From NCBI RefSeq assembly GCF_000522985.1, contig NZ_CP007128.1:4944220-5008219 (forward strand): a stretch of DNA of 64,000 nucleotides, in the 5' to 3' direction. Below are positions 18,363 through 27,611 of this stretch, piece by piece. Source of the DNA: Gemmatirosa kalamazoonensis. Lineage in GTDB: Bacteria; Gemmatimonadota; Gemmatimonadetes; Gemmatimonadales; Gemmatimonadaceae. The position numbers were made by a program, and so were the translations under genes. The notes beneath the pieces were generated by a model. It was not told the origin of the DNA. It did not search any database and was given only the letters and a program-made list of their open reading frames with translations. The first letter of the stretch is position 1, and every line of letters begins with the position of its first letter.

Positions 18363-20418
18363 ACTCGGGTTTCTGCCCCACCACGATGCTCGGCGTCACG
18401 TTCGGCGGGCCGAGGGGCGTCACGGTGCCGTTGCCGAGCTGCCCCTTGTCGTTGCGCCCCCAGCAGAGCGTCGTGAGGCGGTCGGCGGCGATGGTGCAGG
18501 TGAACGCGCCGCCGCCGGTGGCGACGTTCGCGGCGCTCACCTCGGCCACGGCGAGCTTGCCGGCGGCGCGGATCGGGGCGCGGGTGCCGCTCTGCGCGGC
18601 TGCGGTGCCCAGCTCGCCGTCCTTGTTGCTTCCCCAGCAGTACAGCGCGTCGTCCGTCGTCACGCCGCACGCGTGGCCGTAGCCGGTGGCGATCGAGCGG
18701 AACGTCAGGCCGCCGTCGACCGCGACCGGCGACGAGGACTGGCTCACCGACGTGGTGCCGAGCGTGCCGCCGGCGTTGTTCCCCCAGCACCACGCCGCAC
18801 CGGCCGGCGTGAGCGCGCACGCGTACTGGTTCGACGCGTGGATGTCGCGGAACGTCAGCCCGCCGACGACCCGCTGCGGCGACGTGAGATACGTGTTGCC
18901 GCCGGAGATCTTGCCGCCCTCGCCGAGGTTGCCCTGGCCGCTGTAGCCGGAGCAGTAGGCTTCGCCCTTCGGCGTGAGGCCGCACACGAAGCTGCCGCCC
19001 GCCGACACGCTGCCTAACGTCATGCCCCCCTCGGCGAGCGTCGGCGTCGTGAAGCTGCCGGTGCGGCCGGTGCCCATCTGCCCCCAGCCGTTGTAGCCCC
19101 AGCAGTACGTCCTGTCGTCCGTCGCGATGCCGCACACGTGCTCGTCGCCGACGGTGAGCGCGCGGAAGCGCATCGTCTCCGACACGAGCAGCGGCGTCGC
19201 GCTCTGATACGTGCCCGTCGGACGCGCGAGCATCCCCCAGCCGTTGTTGCCCCAGCACCACGCCTTGCCGTCGGCCTCGAGACCGCACGTCACGCGGCCG
19301 TACGCCTCGAGCTTCGTGAAGCGGTGACCGCCGGGGATGCGCACCGGCGCCGCGCTCTTCACGTCGTCGCCGAGCTCGGGGAGCCCGATGCGGCCGTCCT
19401 TCGCGTTCAGCCCCCAGCACCATGCGATGCCGCCGCTCGCGATGTCGCACGCGTGCTCGGTGCCGGCGACGATCGAGCGATAGCGGATCACGACGACACG
19501 CGTCGCGGTGCCGACGAGCGTGTCGCTGCGCGCGGTGATGGTGACCGTTCCGCGGTCGATGCCGGTCAGCACGCCGGTGACGCTGTCGATGCGCGCGACG
19601 GTCGTGTCGGAGCTCGACCAGCGCAGCACGCGCTTCTCGACCGCCGCGCCGTGCGTGACGACGCGCCCCGCGCTGTCGACGTAGACCGCGTGCATGTCGC
19701 GCACGTCGTAGGCCTCGAGTGTGTCGAGCGACGTCACGACGCGCACGGCGGCGACGCCGGGAACGACGGTGACGGCGGCGCTGTCACGCGTGCCGGCGAC
19801 GGACGCGATGATCCAGCCGGCGCCCGCGGTGCGCGCGTTCACGACGCCGCTGACGCTGTCCACGTCGACGACGTCGGGCGACGATGCGGACCAGCGCACC
19901 GCGTCGGTCGCGACGGCGGCATCCTGCGCGTCGCGCGCGACGGCGGCGAGCGGCACGGTGTCGCCGGCGACGATGGTGATCTCGCGCGGCGCGACGCTCA
20001 CCGACCAGATCGACGCGTCGTGCACGGTCACGATGGCGCTCGCGCTGTCGGCGCCGCGCGCCGCGGTGATGCGCGCGAGCCCGACCGCGACGCCGCTCAC
20101 CACACCCGCGGAGTCCACGCGCGCGACGGTCGTGTCCGACGAGCTCCACGCGAGCGCCGGGGCATTCACAGGAGTCCCCGCGGAGTCGCGCACGACGGCG
20201 TCGAGGCGTCGGCTGCGGCCGATCACGACGCGCGCGGTGTCGGGCGACACGACGATCGCCGGGCGCGGCACGTCGCCGAGCAGCCGACGCGGCGTGGCGC
20301 GCGGCCCCGCGGAGACGGGATCGTCGGCGCACGCGGCGGCGACGGCGAGCGCGGCGGTGAGCGCGACCGCGCTCACGGCACGCGACGGGGTCCGGCCCAA
20401 CGACGGACGTGCGGGCAT
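18361..20418 (-). CDS. Lipoprotein with bacterial Ig-like (Big2) and RCC1-like repeats
   Basis: 685 residues. The N-terminus is a lipoprotein signal ending in VAAAC (about residue 30). Residues ~50-330 contain three Big2-type Ig domains (IVVSPDTARVVIGRSRRLDA, SVAPREITIVAGDTVPL, SSSDTTVARIDSVTGVLTG). The rest is seven RCC1-like blades with the pattern C-G-x(5-8)-W/Y-CWG-x-N-x2-G-x-G (for example HVCGIATDDRTYCWGYNGWG), expected to form a beta-propeller on the cell surface. The paired Cys in each blade may form disulfides. The start is fixed by GGAGGA 8 bases before ATG 20418. Adhesion or binding is a reasonable guess only. Confidence 0.82.
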   Translation of the reverse strand: MPARPSLGRTPSRAVSAVALTAALAVAAACADDPVSAGPRATPRRLLGDVPRPAIVVSPDTARVVIGRSRRLDAVVRDSAGTPVNAPALAWSSSDTTVARVDSAGVVSGVAVGLARITAARGADSASAIVTVHDASIWSVSVAPREITIVAGDTVPLAAVARDAQDAAVATDAVRWSASSPDVVDVDSVSGVVNARTAGAGWIIASVAGTRDSAAVTVVPGVAAVRVVTSLDTLEAYDVRDMHAVYVDSAGRVVTHGAAVEKRVLRWSSSDTTVARIDSVTGVLTGIDRGTVTITARSDTLVGTATRVVVIRYRSIVAGTEHACDIASGGIAWCWGLNAKDGRIGLPELGDDVKSAAPVRIPGGHRFTKLEAYGRVTCGLEADGKAWCWGNNGWGMLARPTGTYQSATPLLVSETMRFRALTVGDEHVCGIATDDRTYCWGYNGWGQMGTGRTGSFTTPTLAEGGMTLGSVSAGGSFVCGLTPKGEAYCSGYSGQGNLGEGGKISGGNTYLTSPQRVVGGLTFRDIHASNQYACALTPAGAAWCWGNNAGGTLGTTSVSQSSSPVAVDGGLTFRSIATGYGHACGVTTDDALYCWGSNKDGELGTAAAQSGTRAPIRAAGKLAVAEVSAANVATGGGAFTCTIAADRLTTLCWGRNDKGQLGNGTVTPLGPPNVTPSIVVGQKPE

Positions 20419-20772
20419 GCGGGCTATCCTCCAATGCCGCGACCGTGGCGTCGTCCGCTCCGACGACCTGCCCGGCCCGCGGCATGTGTGTGCGCGTGGT
20501 ATTGCGCCTGTGGCGCTGCGCCGAACGCCGTCGGGCTCGTGAAGCGCCGATCCCGCGACGGGGAGGCGCGTGCACGCCTCCGACGCGGGGAGAGTGCGCC
20601 GATGCTTGTCGGGAGACATGGGTACTTCGACCCGCGGCCGTGCTCGGCATGCGCGCGATACGACGGATGTCCATCACGGCAGCCCGACATCAGATGGTTG
20701 CCTCCGCGCCCTTTCGCTACGATCTTGCCGGAGCGAGGTGGGCTCCGGTCCGCCCGCGTACCCACGCTTCCG
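20419..20772. other. Intergenic region between divergent genes, no gene seen
   Basis: 354 bases between the lipoprotein gene and the gene at 20773. I find no convincing coding frame. It holds a hairpin GGAGGCG-CGTGCA-CGCCTCC (20562-20581) with a GTGCAC core, and must carry the two divergent promoters; no strong -35/-10 pair stands out. Confidence 0.5.
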
Positions 20773-21396
20773 GTGAGCTCCTCATCCTTCCCGCCTGATC
20801 CGAGCACCACCGACGTGACCTCCGCCGACGTGAGCAGCACAGACGCGGGCGCCGCCGATGTGGGCGATGCCGGCGCGAACCACGGCCCCCCGCCCAGCGG
20901 CACGGTGCGTCATCGCACCGAGCGCGACTCGTTGGGCCGCGTGTGGCGGTTCGTGTACGACCCGGCGGCCCAGGATCCGATGGTGCCGGCGGGGATGGTG
21001 CGCATCCGGTGCACGACGGGGACGGGACGCGCCACGCTCGTGCTGCGCGCGGACTGGCTCGAGTGGCCCCGGCAACAGCTGCTGAACGAGCTGCAGGCGT
21101 CGCTCCAGCTCCAGCGCGGCGGCACCGCGGCCGCGCAGCCCTCGACCGACGGCACGGGCTCGAACGACCGGCGCGTCGCGCGTCGGCGGCTCGTGCGCCT
21201 CGCATCGGGCGTCGCGTGGAACTGCGTGTACGACCCATCGCTCGCCGCGCAGCCCGGCGACGAGGGCCGCGTGCGCGTGCGGTGCACGGCGGGGCGCGAT
21301 CGTCTCGAACTCGTGCTCGACCCGGCGTGGCACCGACTCGGCGACCGCCAGCTCGCGGCGCTGATCGTCGAGGCGCTGGAGACCCGGCGCCGGTGA
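20773..21396 (+). CDS. Unknown protein with an internally duplicated domain
   Basis: 207 residues. An Asp/Thr/Ser-rich lead of ~45 residues is followed by two copies of a ~55-residue unit: GRVWRFVYDPAAQDPMVPAGMVRIRCTT and, about 70 residues on, GVAWNCVYDPSLAAQPGDEGRVRVRCTA, each ending in a Trp-containing segment (ADWLEWPRQQLLNEL, DPAWHRLGDRQLAALI). No signal peptide or membrane span. I do not recognise it. The start is uncertain: GTG 20773 is the first sensible codon, without a clear ribosome binding site. Its stop overlaps the start of the TlpA-like gene (GTGA), so the two are coupled. Confidence 0.6.
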   Translation: MSSSSFPPDPSTTDVTSADVSSTDAGAADVGDAGANHGPPPSGTVRHRTERDSLGRVWRFVYDPAAQDPMVPAGMVRIRCTTGTGRATLVLRADWLEWPRQQLLNELQASLQLQRGGTAAAQPSTDGTGSNDRRVARRRLVRLASGVAWNCVYDPSLAAQPGDEGRVRVRCTAGRDRLELVLDPAWHRLGDRQLAALIVEALETRRR

Positions 21397-22070
21397 GCCA
21401 TCGCGGGCGCGTCGCGTTAGGCGCCCTCTCGCTCGTGCTCCTCGCCGCGTGCGGCGGCGGGACGAAGCCGTCGGCCGGCGCGGGCGCGTCGACCGGCGCC
21501 GCGCCGGCTGCCACGTCGGGTGCCGCGGCCGCGACCGCGTCCGCGGCCGCGTTCCGACCACTCGCGCCGGGCGACAGCGTGCCGCCGTACGCCGCGCCGA
21601 CGCTCGCGGGCGACACGGTGCGCGTGGCCGCGGGCGGTCCGCTCACGCTCGTGAACGTGTGGGCCACGTGGTGCACGTCGTGCCGCGAGGAGATGGCCGA
21701 CCTGGAGGCCGTGCACCGCGACTACGGCGCGCGCGGCGTGCGCGTCGTCGCGGTGAGCGTGGACGAGGGCGACGCGGCGCGTGTGCGTCGGTTCGTCGCG
21801 CACGAGAAGCTGACGATGCCGATCGCGCTCGATCCCGAGGGGCGGATCCAGCAGACGTACAGCGTCGTCGGCGTGCCGGAGACGTTCCTCGTCGGCCGCG
21901 ACGGCCGGCTCGTGTGGCGGCACGCGGGCGGGCTCCACGACGATCCGGCCGCCGCCCGCGGCGCGATCGACCGCGCGCTCGCGTCGGCGGTGCCTAACGG
22001 ATCGCCCAACGCGGCCGTGTCCACCGGGAGCGCCGGCGCCGACTCCACGCGCGCGGCGTCGCGCGACTGA
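21393..22070 (+). CDS. TlpA-like thioredoxin-fold lipoprotein
   Basis: 225 residues. The N-terminus is a lipoprotein signal (ALSLVLLAAC, Cys at ~20) and a ~40-residue Ala/Thr/Gly linker. The thioredoxin domain follows: LTLVNVWATWCTSCREEMADL with the redox CTSC, VAVSVDEGD, and YSVVGVPETFLVGRDGRLVWRH with the cis-Pro. TlpA/ResA-type proteins reduce periplasmic disulfides, for example in cytochrome c or copper-site assembly. The start GTG overlaps the previous stop. The last ~25 residues are a low-complexity Ser/Ala tail. Confidence 0.87.
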   Translation: MSHRGRVALGALSLVLLAACGGGTKPSAGAGASTGAAPAATSGAAAATASAAAFRPLAPGDSVPPYAAPTLAGDTVRVAAGGPLTLVNVWATWCTSCREEMADLEAVHRDYGARGVRVVAVSVDEGDAARVRRFVAHEKLTMPIALDPEGRIQQTYSVVGVPETFLVGRDGRLVWRHAGGLHDDPAAARGAIDRALASAVPNGSPNAAVSTGSAGADSTRAASRD

Positions 22071-22774
22071 ACACCCCGCGCCGAGTCTGGCGCCCGCCGC
22101 ACCACGCGTCGCCGCGCGCGCGGCATGGCGAGCCGCGATGGCCGGTCGTCATCGCGGTGCTCGCGACGGGACTGTTCTACGTCGCGCTCCCCGACGACAT
22201 GAGCGCGGGGCCGCCGTGGCTGCTGCTCGTCGTGGTCACGCTGCTGCTCGTGCCGACGGTCGTCACGCAGCGCACGGGGCACCGCGCCGCGAACGAGGCG
22301 TTCGGCTACGTCGTGACCGGGGTCCTGACGGCGGCGCTGCTCTATGCGATCGGCCGCCTCGTGACGCTGCTGCCGGCGCACCGTGAGCCGCCGATCGTGC
22401 TGCTACGCGCCGCCGCGATGCTCTGGTTCGCGACGGTGCTCGTGTTCGCGCTCTGGTACTGGCGGCTGGACGCCGGGGGGCCGAACAGCCGCGACCAGCG
22501 TCGCCACGCCGGCGAGGCGCACACGCGCGGCGCGTTCCTCTTCCCGCAGATGACGCTCGACGTGGAGACGCTGCGCGAGCACTGCGACGTGGAGACGCAC
22601 TGGCACCCCGAGTTCATCGACTACCTGTTCCTCGCGTTCACCGCGAGCACCGCGTTCTCGCCGACGGACGTGCCGGTGCTGTCGCGGTGGGCGAAGGTGC
22701 TGATGATGGCGCAGGCGGTGATGTCGCTGGCGACGATCGCGCTGCTCGCGGCGCGGGCGGTGAACATACTCTGA
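22067..22774 (+). CDS. DUF1345-like membrane protein
   Basis: 235 residues if read from the CTG at 22067, which overlaps the TlpA stop as CTGA; 205 if read from GTG 22157. I prefer the longer form because the first membrane span (WPVVIAVLATGLFYVALP) would otherwise be cut in half. About six spans follow, ending with LTLDVETLREH-type soluble segment and DYLFLAFTASTAFSPTDVPVLSRWAKVLMMAQAVMS, the mark of DUF1345-like proteins, whose last part resembles a potassium-channel pore region. Function unknown. There is no ATG, GTG or TTG in frame between the stop and 22157. Confidence 0.7.
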   Translation: MNTPRRVWRPPHHASPRARHGEPRWPVVIAVLATGLFYVALPDDMSAGPPWLLLVVVTLLLVPTVVTQRTGHRAANEAFGYVVTGVLTAALLYAIGRLVTLLPAHREPPIVLLRAAAMLWFATVLVFALWYWRLDAGGPNSRDQRRHAGEAHTRGAFLFPQMTLDVETLREHCDVETHWHPEFIDYLFLAFTASTAFSPTDVPVLSRWAKVLMMAQAVMSLATIALLAARAVNIL

Positions 22775-23273
22775 CGGTCGACGGCGGGACGCCTCACACC
22801 TGACGGCGGGACGATCTACTGCGGGACGATCCACGGCGGGACGATCGACCGCGGGACGTCGCATGCGGGATCGTGCTGCGGCGCGCGGGTGCGTGGCTCG
22901 ACGCGGGGACGAGCCTTCTCAGTGTTTGGATCGCGGATCAGCGGATTCGCGAATCCGGCGCTCCGCTCACCAAACGCGAGGGGCTTACTCCGGGACGGGG
23001 CCGTGAGACGGCGCCGCGATGCCTCCATGCGGATCTGGTCCGCGTCGGATCGGTACCGCGGCGTGCAGCGCATGTAGCACCTTGGGCGAAGGGGGGGGCC
23101 CCCCTAGGGACTAGGTACGCGCCGTCCCCGTGGTGAATCATCCCGCCGTATCCATCCTGCCGTCGATCGTCCCGCCGTCGATCGTCCCGCCGTCGATCGT
23201 CCCGCCGTTAGGCGTCCCGCCGTCAGGCGTCCCGCCGTTAGGCGTCCCGCAGTGAGGCGTCCCGCCGTCAATT
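22775..23273. repeat. Hairpin repeat family E, copy 1 (inverted arrays of a 15-base unit)
   Basis: The left array (22775-22862) has units such as ACGGCGGGACGATCG; the right array (23139-23273) has the reverse complement, GTCGATCGTCCCGCC, with some units ending TTAGGC. Between them is ~275 bases holding a perfect palindrome CGGATTCGCGAATCCG (22942-22957) inside GTTTGG...CCAAAC, and element F (23038-23107). No coding gene is seen in these 500 bases. Confidence 0.8.
23038..23107 (+). repeat. Dispersed element F, copy 1
   Basis: A ~70-base stretch (GCGTCGGATCGGTACC ... GTAGCACCTTGGGCGAAGG, then G8C6) that recurs with about 85-90% identity at 50908-50979. Both copies end in a G-run followed by a C-run that can fold on itself. 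It lies inside the loop of repeat E. Confidence 0.65.
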
Positions 23274-23277
23274 CACG

Positions 23278-24429
23278 TCACGGCTTCTCCGCCCGCACCG
23301 CCCGCACCGCGATCCCCTCCGCCACCGCGTCCGACGGGTTCACGACGACCGTCGCCCCCTCGTCCAGCCCGGACAGCACCTCGATCTCGGTGCCGAAGTC
23401 GCGGCCCAGCTCCACCTTCGTGAAGTGCACGCGGCCGCCGCGCAGCAGCGCGACCTGCGGACCGTTAGGCCCGGAGACGAGCGCGTTCGCCGGCAGCAGC
23501 ACGCCCGGCGTGACGTTGCGCACCGCGAGGCGCACCTGCGCGTACATGCCCGGCAGGAGCGCCGCGTTCGGGTTCGGCACGTCGACCTCGGCGAGCATGG
23601 TGCGCGTCGCGGCCTCCACGGCGCCCGACGTGCGCACTACGCGCCCCGTGAAGCGCGCGCCGCCGAGGCTCTGCACGACGATCTCGGCGTCGGAGCCCGG
23701 ATGGAGCTGCGCGGCGGCGGCCTCGGGGACGTTGATCATCACGCGTCCCGTATCGGCCTGCGCGAGCACGAACAGCGGGCGAGCGCCGCCGCCCTGCGCG
23801 GGACTCACGAGCTGCCCCACCTCGACGTTGCGCGCCGTCACCGTGCCGGCGAACGGCGCGACGACGCGGCCGAAGCTCTGCATCTCCTGCAGCCGACGCA
23901 CGTTCGCCTCGCCCGCCGCGAGGTTCGCCGACGCCGCCTCGAAGCCGGCTTCCTTCTCGTCGAGCTCCTGACGCGTCGCCGCGCTGTCCTTCACCATCGC
24001 ACGCCACCGGTCGAGCGACGTGCGCGCGAGCGCGTGCGCCGCGCGGACCTGGCCGAGCGACGCGCGCGCCTGCGCGAGCTCCTGGTCGAGCTCCGGCGTC
24101 TCGATCTCGGCGAGCAGCTGTCCGGCGCGCACGCGGCTGCCGATGTCGGCGTGGAAGCGGCGCACGTAGCCCGAGCTGCGCGCGTAGAGCGCCGCCTCGC
24201 GCATCGCCTGCACCGTGCCCGGGAGCAGCAGCTCGCCCGACGCGCTCGCACGCTTCACGGTGACGACGGAGACGAGCGGCGCCTCCGTCACCGCGTGCGT
24301 GCGGGCCTCGAGCGCCTGCTTGCGACGCAGGCGCGGCACCGCGCCGACGAACAGCAGCACGACGAAGAACGCGCCGGCCCCGGGGAGCAGGCGGCGCGCG
24401 CCTCGCCCCGACGGCGGCGGCGCGCTCAC
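23278..24429 (-). CDS. RND efflux periplasmic adaptor (membrane fusion protein)
   Basis: 383 residues. A basic start and one N-terminal span (GAFFVVLLFVGAVP) anchor it in the inner membrane. Then: barrel-sandwich strand ALYARSSGYVRRFHADIGSRVRAGQLL, a coiled-coil hairpin (~105-185, TPELDQELAQARASLGQV), return strand VVAPFAGTVTARNVEVGQLV, and the beta-barrel and membrane-proximal domain. It links the RND pump to the TolC-type channel. The GTG start overlaps the pump's stop (GTGA). It is the last gene of the tolC-RND-adaptor operon; repeat E begins four bases after its stop. Confidence 0.87.
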   Translation of the reverse strand: MSAPPPSGRGARRLLPGAGAFFVVLLFVGAVPRLRRKQALEARTHAVTEAPLVSVVTVKRASASGELLLPGTVQAMREAALYARSSGYVRRFHADIGSRVRAGQLLAEIETPELDQELAQARASLGQVRAAHALARTSLDRWRAMVKDSAATRQELDEKEAGFEAASANLAAGEANVRRLQEMQSFGRVVAPFAGTVTARNVEVGQLVSPAQGGGARPLFVLAQADTGRVMINVPEAAAAQLHPGSDAEIVVQSLGGARFTGRVVRTSGAVEAATRTMLAEVDVPNPNAALLPGMYAQVRLAVRNVTPGVLLPANALVSGPNGPQVALLRGGRVHFTKVELGRDFGTEIEVLSGLDEGATVVVNPSDAVAEGIAVRAVRAEKP

Positions 24430-27400
24430 GCGACCACCTCGGCGAGCGGCGCCGGCGCGGCCTCGGCGACCGTGTCGCGGCGCAGCGCCGCGTAGACCAC
24501 GGGGACGAAGAACAGCGTCGCGACCGTCGCGAGCGCGAGCCCGCCGATGACGGCGCGGCCCAACGGCGCGTTCTGCTCGCCCCCCTCGCCGAGTCCGAGC
24601 GCCATCGGAAGCATGCCGATGATCATCGCGCCCGCCGTCATCAGCACGGGGCGGAGGCGCGTCGTCCCGGCGCTGAGCGCCGCGGCGACCGAGTCGAACC
24701 CTTCACGGCGCTGCTCGTTGGCGAACGACACGATGAGGATGCTGTTCGCAGTGGCGACGCCGACGCTCATGATCGCCCCCATGAGCGACGGCACGCTGAG
24801 CGTGGTCTGCGTGACGTAGAGCATCCACGCGATCCCGGCGAGCGCGCCGGGAAGCGCGAGGATGATGATGAGCGGATCCGTCCACGACTGGAAGTTCACG
24901 ACCATGAGGAGGTAGACCAGGACCACGGCGAACACCAGGCCGAGCTGGAGACCGGCGAACGACTCGCGCATGCTCGCCACCTGCCCGCGCACGACGATGG
25001 AGCTGCCCTTCGGCAGCGACGGCGTCAGCTCCGACACCACGCGATCGACGTCGCGCGCCACGCCGCCGAGGTCGCGCCCCTGCACGTTCGCGTAGACGTC
25101 GAACACCGGCTGCACGTTGTAGTGGTTCACGACCGAGAACGCGGAGCGCCGCTCCACCGTCACGAGGTTGCTCGCGAGCTGCGACGTGCCGCCCGCGACG
25201 AGCGGCGTGTTCGTGACGTCCTGCATCGACGCGATGCGGTACTGCGGCGTCATCACCGAGATGGCGTACTGCACGCCGTTGCCGGGGTTCAGCCAGAAGT
25301 TCGGCGCCGTCTGCGCGGTGCCGGAGAGCGAGACGAGCAGGTTCGACGCGACCTCGCGCTCCGTGAGGCCGAGCTGCCCCGCGCGCACGCGGTCGACGGA
25401 GACGAACAGCTCCGGCTGCGACGCCACCTGATGCACGTGCACGTCGACGGCGCCCGATACGCGCTTGATGCGCTCGGCCAGCTTCTTCGCGACCTCGTAG
25501 TTCTCCATCTTCTTGCTGCCCGCGACCTGCACGTCGATCGGCGCGGGGAGCCCGAAGTTGAGGATCTGACCGACGATGTCCGCGGCCTGGAAGAAGAACG
25601 TGACGTCGGGAAACTCGCGATTCAGCCGCTCGCGCAGCGCCGCGACGTACTCCTGCGTCGGCCGGTCGCGCTCCTCGGTGAGCGCGATCTGGATCTCACC
25701 GTCGCCGACGCCGATCGTCGGGTTGTCGCTCGCCGCGAGGTTGGAGTAGCTGCCCGACGTGATGCCGATGTTGTCGAGGATCCCCTCCACGGCCTCCGCC
25801 GGGATCGTCTCTCGGATGACGCGCTCCACCGCCGCGGTGACGCGCTCCGTCTGCTCGAGCCGGGTGCCGGCGGGCGTGCGGAGGTGCACGCGGATCTGCC
25901 CGGCATCCACTTGCGGGAAGAAGTCACGGCCGAGGAGCGGCACGAGCGCCACGGACGCGATCGCGAACGCGGTGAAGCCGACGACGACGCTCCGCGGCCG
26001 GGCGAGCGCGCCGGCGAGCAGCGCGCCGTAGCCGTCGCGCAGCCGCTCGAACCGGCGCTCGAACGCGTGGTGCACGCGGTCGAAGGGCCCCTCGCCGTGC
26101 GGGATCTTCGCCTCGCGCAGCAGCGCGTACTTCACGAGCGTCGGCACGAGCGTCCGCGAGATGACGTACGACGCGAGCATGGCGAAGATCACCGCCATCG
26201 CGAGCGGCGCGAACAGCGACTTCGCGGCGCCGGCGAGGAAGAACACCGGCACGAACACGATGCAGATCGAGAGCGTCGACACGAACGTCGGCACCGCGAT
26301 CTGCTGCGCGCCGTCGAGGATCGCGTCCTCGATGTCCTTCCCCAGCTCGAGGTTGCGGTGGATGTTCTCGATTCCCACCGTCGCGTCGTCGACGAGCACG
26401 CCGACGGCGAGCGCGAGGCCGCCCAACGTCATGACGTTGATGGTCTGTCCGATCGCGCCGAGCACGGTGAGCGACGTGAGGATCGAGAGCGGGATGGAGA
26501 GCGCGACGATGAGCGTGCTCCGCCAGCTCCCGAGGAACAGGAGGATCATGGCCGCCGTGAGGCATGCCGCGATGATCGCTTCCTTCACCACGCTCGACAG
26601 CGTCGCCTTCACGAACACCGACTGGTCCGACAGGTACTCGATCTTGAGGCTCGGCGGGAGCTGCGCCTTCATCCCGTCCACCGTCGCGCGGATGCGGCGC
26701 ACGACGTCGATCGTGGAGCCCTGCCCGCTCTTCAGCGCGGAGACGAACGTGCCGCGGACGCCGTCGTGGCGCACGATGTTCGTCTGCACCGCATAGCCGT
26801 CGCGCACCTGGGCGACGTCGCGCAGGTACACCGGCGCGCCGTTCACGATCTTGATCGGGATGTCGTTCAGCGCCTTCACGACCTCGGGGCTGCCGTTCAG
26901 CCGCACGGCGTACTCCCGGTCGCCGATCTTGGCCGAGCCGCCGGGGAGGACGACGTTCTGCGCGTTGATCGCCGAGCTCACCTCGCTCGGTGAGATGCCG
27001 CGCGCGTAGAGCGCCTGCGGGTCGAGGTCCACCGAGATCGCGCGCGTGCGGCCGCCGTACGGCGCGGGGATGGTCGCGCCCTGCACCGTCGCGAGCCGCG
27101 TGCGGATCTGGTTCGTCGCGATGTCGTACAGCTCCTGCTCCGCGAGCTGCGGGCTCGAGATCGCCGTCTGCAGCACCGGCACGTCGGACGCGTTGTACCG
27201 GATGATGAACGGCTGCGAGATGCCGGGCGGCATGTTGCGCGTGATGAGCGCCGAGGCCGCGCTCACCTGCGCGACCGCGGCCTCGATCTTCGCGCCGGGC
27301 TGGAAGAAGATCTTCACCACCGCGACGCCGTTCAGCGACTGCGACTCGATGTGCTCGACGTCGTTCACCGTCGTCATCGTGACGCGCTCGCTCGTCGTCG

Positions 27401-27590
27401 TGATGCGACGCTCCATCTCCTCGGCCGGCAGACCGCTGTACTGCCAGATGAGCGAGACGACGGGGATGTCGATCGGCGGGAAGACGTCGGTGGGCGTGCG
27501 GAACACGCTCAGCACGCCGAAGATGACGACGAGCAGCGCGCCGACGATGAACGTGTACGGGCGCCGGAGCGCGAGGCGGACGATCCACAT
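24426..27590 (-). CDS. RND-superfamily efflux transporter permease
   Basis: 1054 residues, the full length of AcrB/MexB-type pumps: twelve predicted spans and two large periplasmic loops. Seen: MWIVRLALRRPYTFIVGALLVVI at the start, FRTPTDVFPPIDIPVVSLIW, the TM4 proton-relay region VGVLVDDATVGIENIHRNLE with the Asp pair, FGLPAPIDVQVAGSK, and TANSILIVSFANEQRREG near TM10. Substrates are not evident; the loops look like multidrug or solvent pumps rather than the heavy-metal (CusA) type, as I see no Met cluster. TolC-like gene is 21 bases upstream, adaptor downstream. Confidence 0.88.
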   Translation of the reverse strand: MWIVRLALRRPYTFIVGALLVVIFGVLSVFRTPTDVFPPIDIPVVSLIWQYSGLPAEEMERRITTTSERVTMTTVNDVEHIESQSLNGVAVVKIFFQPGAKIEAAVAQVSAASALITRNMPPGISQPFIIRYNASDVPVLQTAISSPQLAEQELYDIATNQIRTRLATVQGATIPAPYGGRTRAISVDLDPQALYARGISPSEVSSAINAQNVVLPGGSAKIGDREYAVRLNGSPEVVKALNDIPIKIVNGAPVYLRDVAQVRDGYAVQTNIVRHDGVRGTFVSALKSGQGSTIDVVRRIRATVDGMKAQLPPSLKIEYLSDQSVFVKATLSSVVKEAIIAACLTAAMILLFLGSWRSTLIVALSIPLSILTSLTVLGAIGQTINVMTLGGLALAVGVLVDDATVGIENIHRNLELGKDIEDAILDGAQQIAVPTFVSTLSICIVFVPVFFLAGAAKSLFAPLAMAVIFAMLASYVISRTLVPTLVKYALLREAKIPHGEGPFDRVHHAFERRFERLRDGYGALLAGALARPRSVVVGFTAFAIASVALVPLLGRDFFPQVDAGQIRVHLRTPAGTRLEQTERVTAAVERVIRETIPAEAVEGILDNIGITSGSYSNLAASDNPTIGVGDGEIQIALTEERDRPTQEYVAALRERLNREFPDVTFFFQAADIVGQILNFGLPAPIDVQVAGSKKMENYEVAKKLAERIKRVSGAVDVHVHQVASQPELFVSVDRVRAGQLGLTEREVASNLLVSLSGTAQTAPNFWLNPGNGVQYAISVMTPQYRIASMQDVTNTPLVAGGTSQLASNLVTVERRSAFSVVNHYNVQPVFDVYANVQGRDLGGVARDVDRVVSELTPSLPKGSSIVVRGQVASMRESFAGLQLGLVFAVVLVYLLMVVNFQSWTDPLIIILALPGALAGIAWMLYVTQTTLSVPSLMGAIMSVGVATANSILIVSFANEQRREGFDSVAAALSAGTTRLRPVLMTAGAMIIGMLPMALGLGEGGEQNAPLGRAVIGGLALATVATLFFVPVVYAALRRDTVAEAAPAPLAEVVA

Positions 27591-27611
27591 GGGCCTAACG
27601 TCTCCCGCGCG

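Noticed and set aside
22775-23273. CRISPR-like array of short repeats
   Set aside because: The unit is ~15 bases with no unique spacers of constant length, and the copies are arranged as inverted arrays; no cas genes are near.
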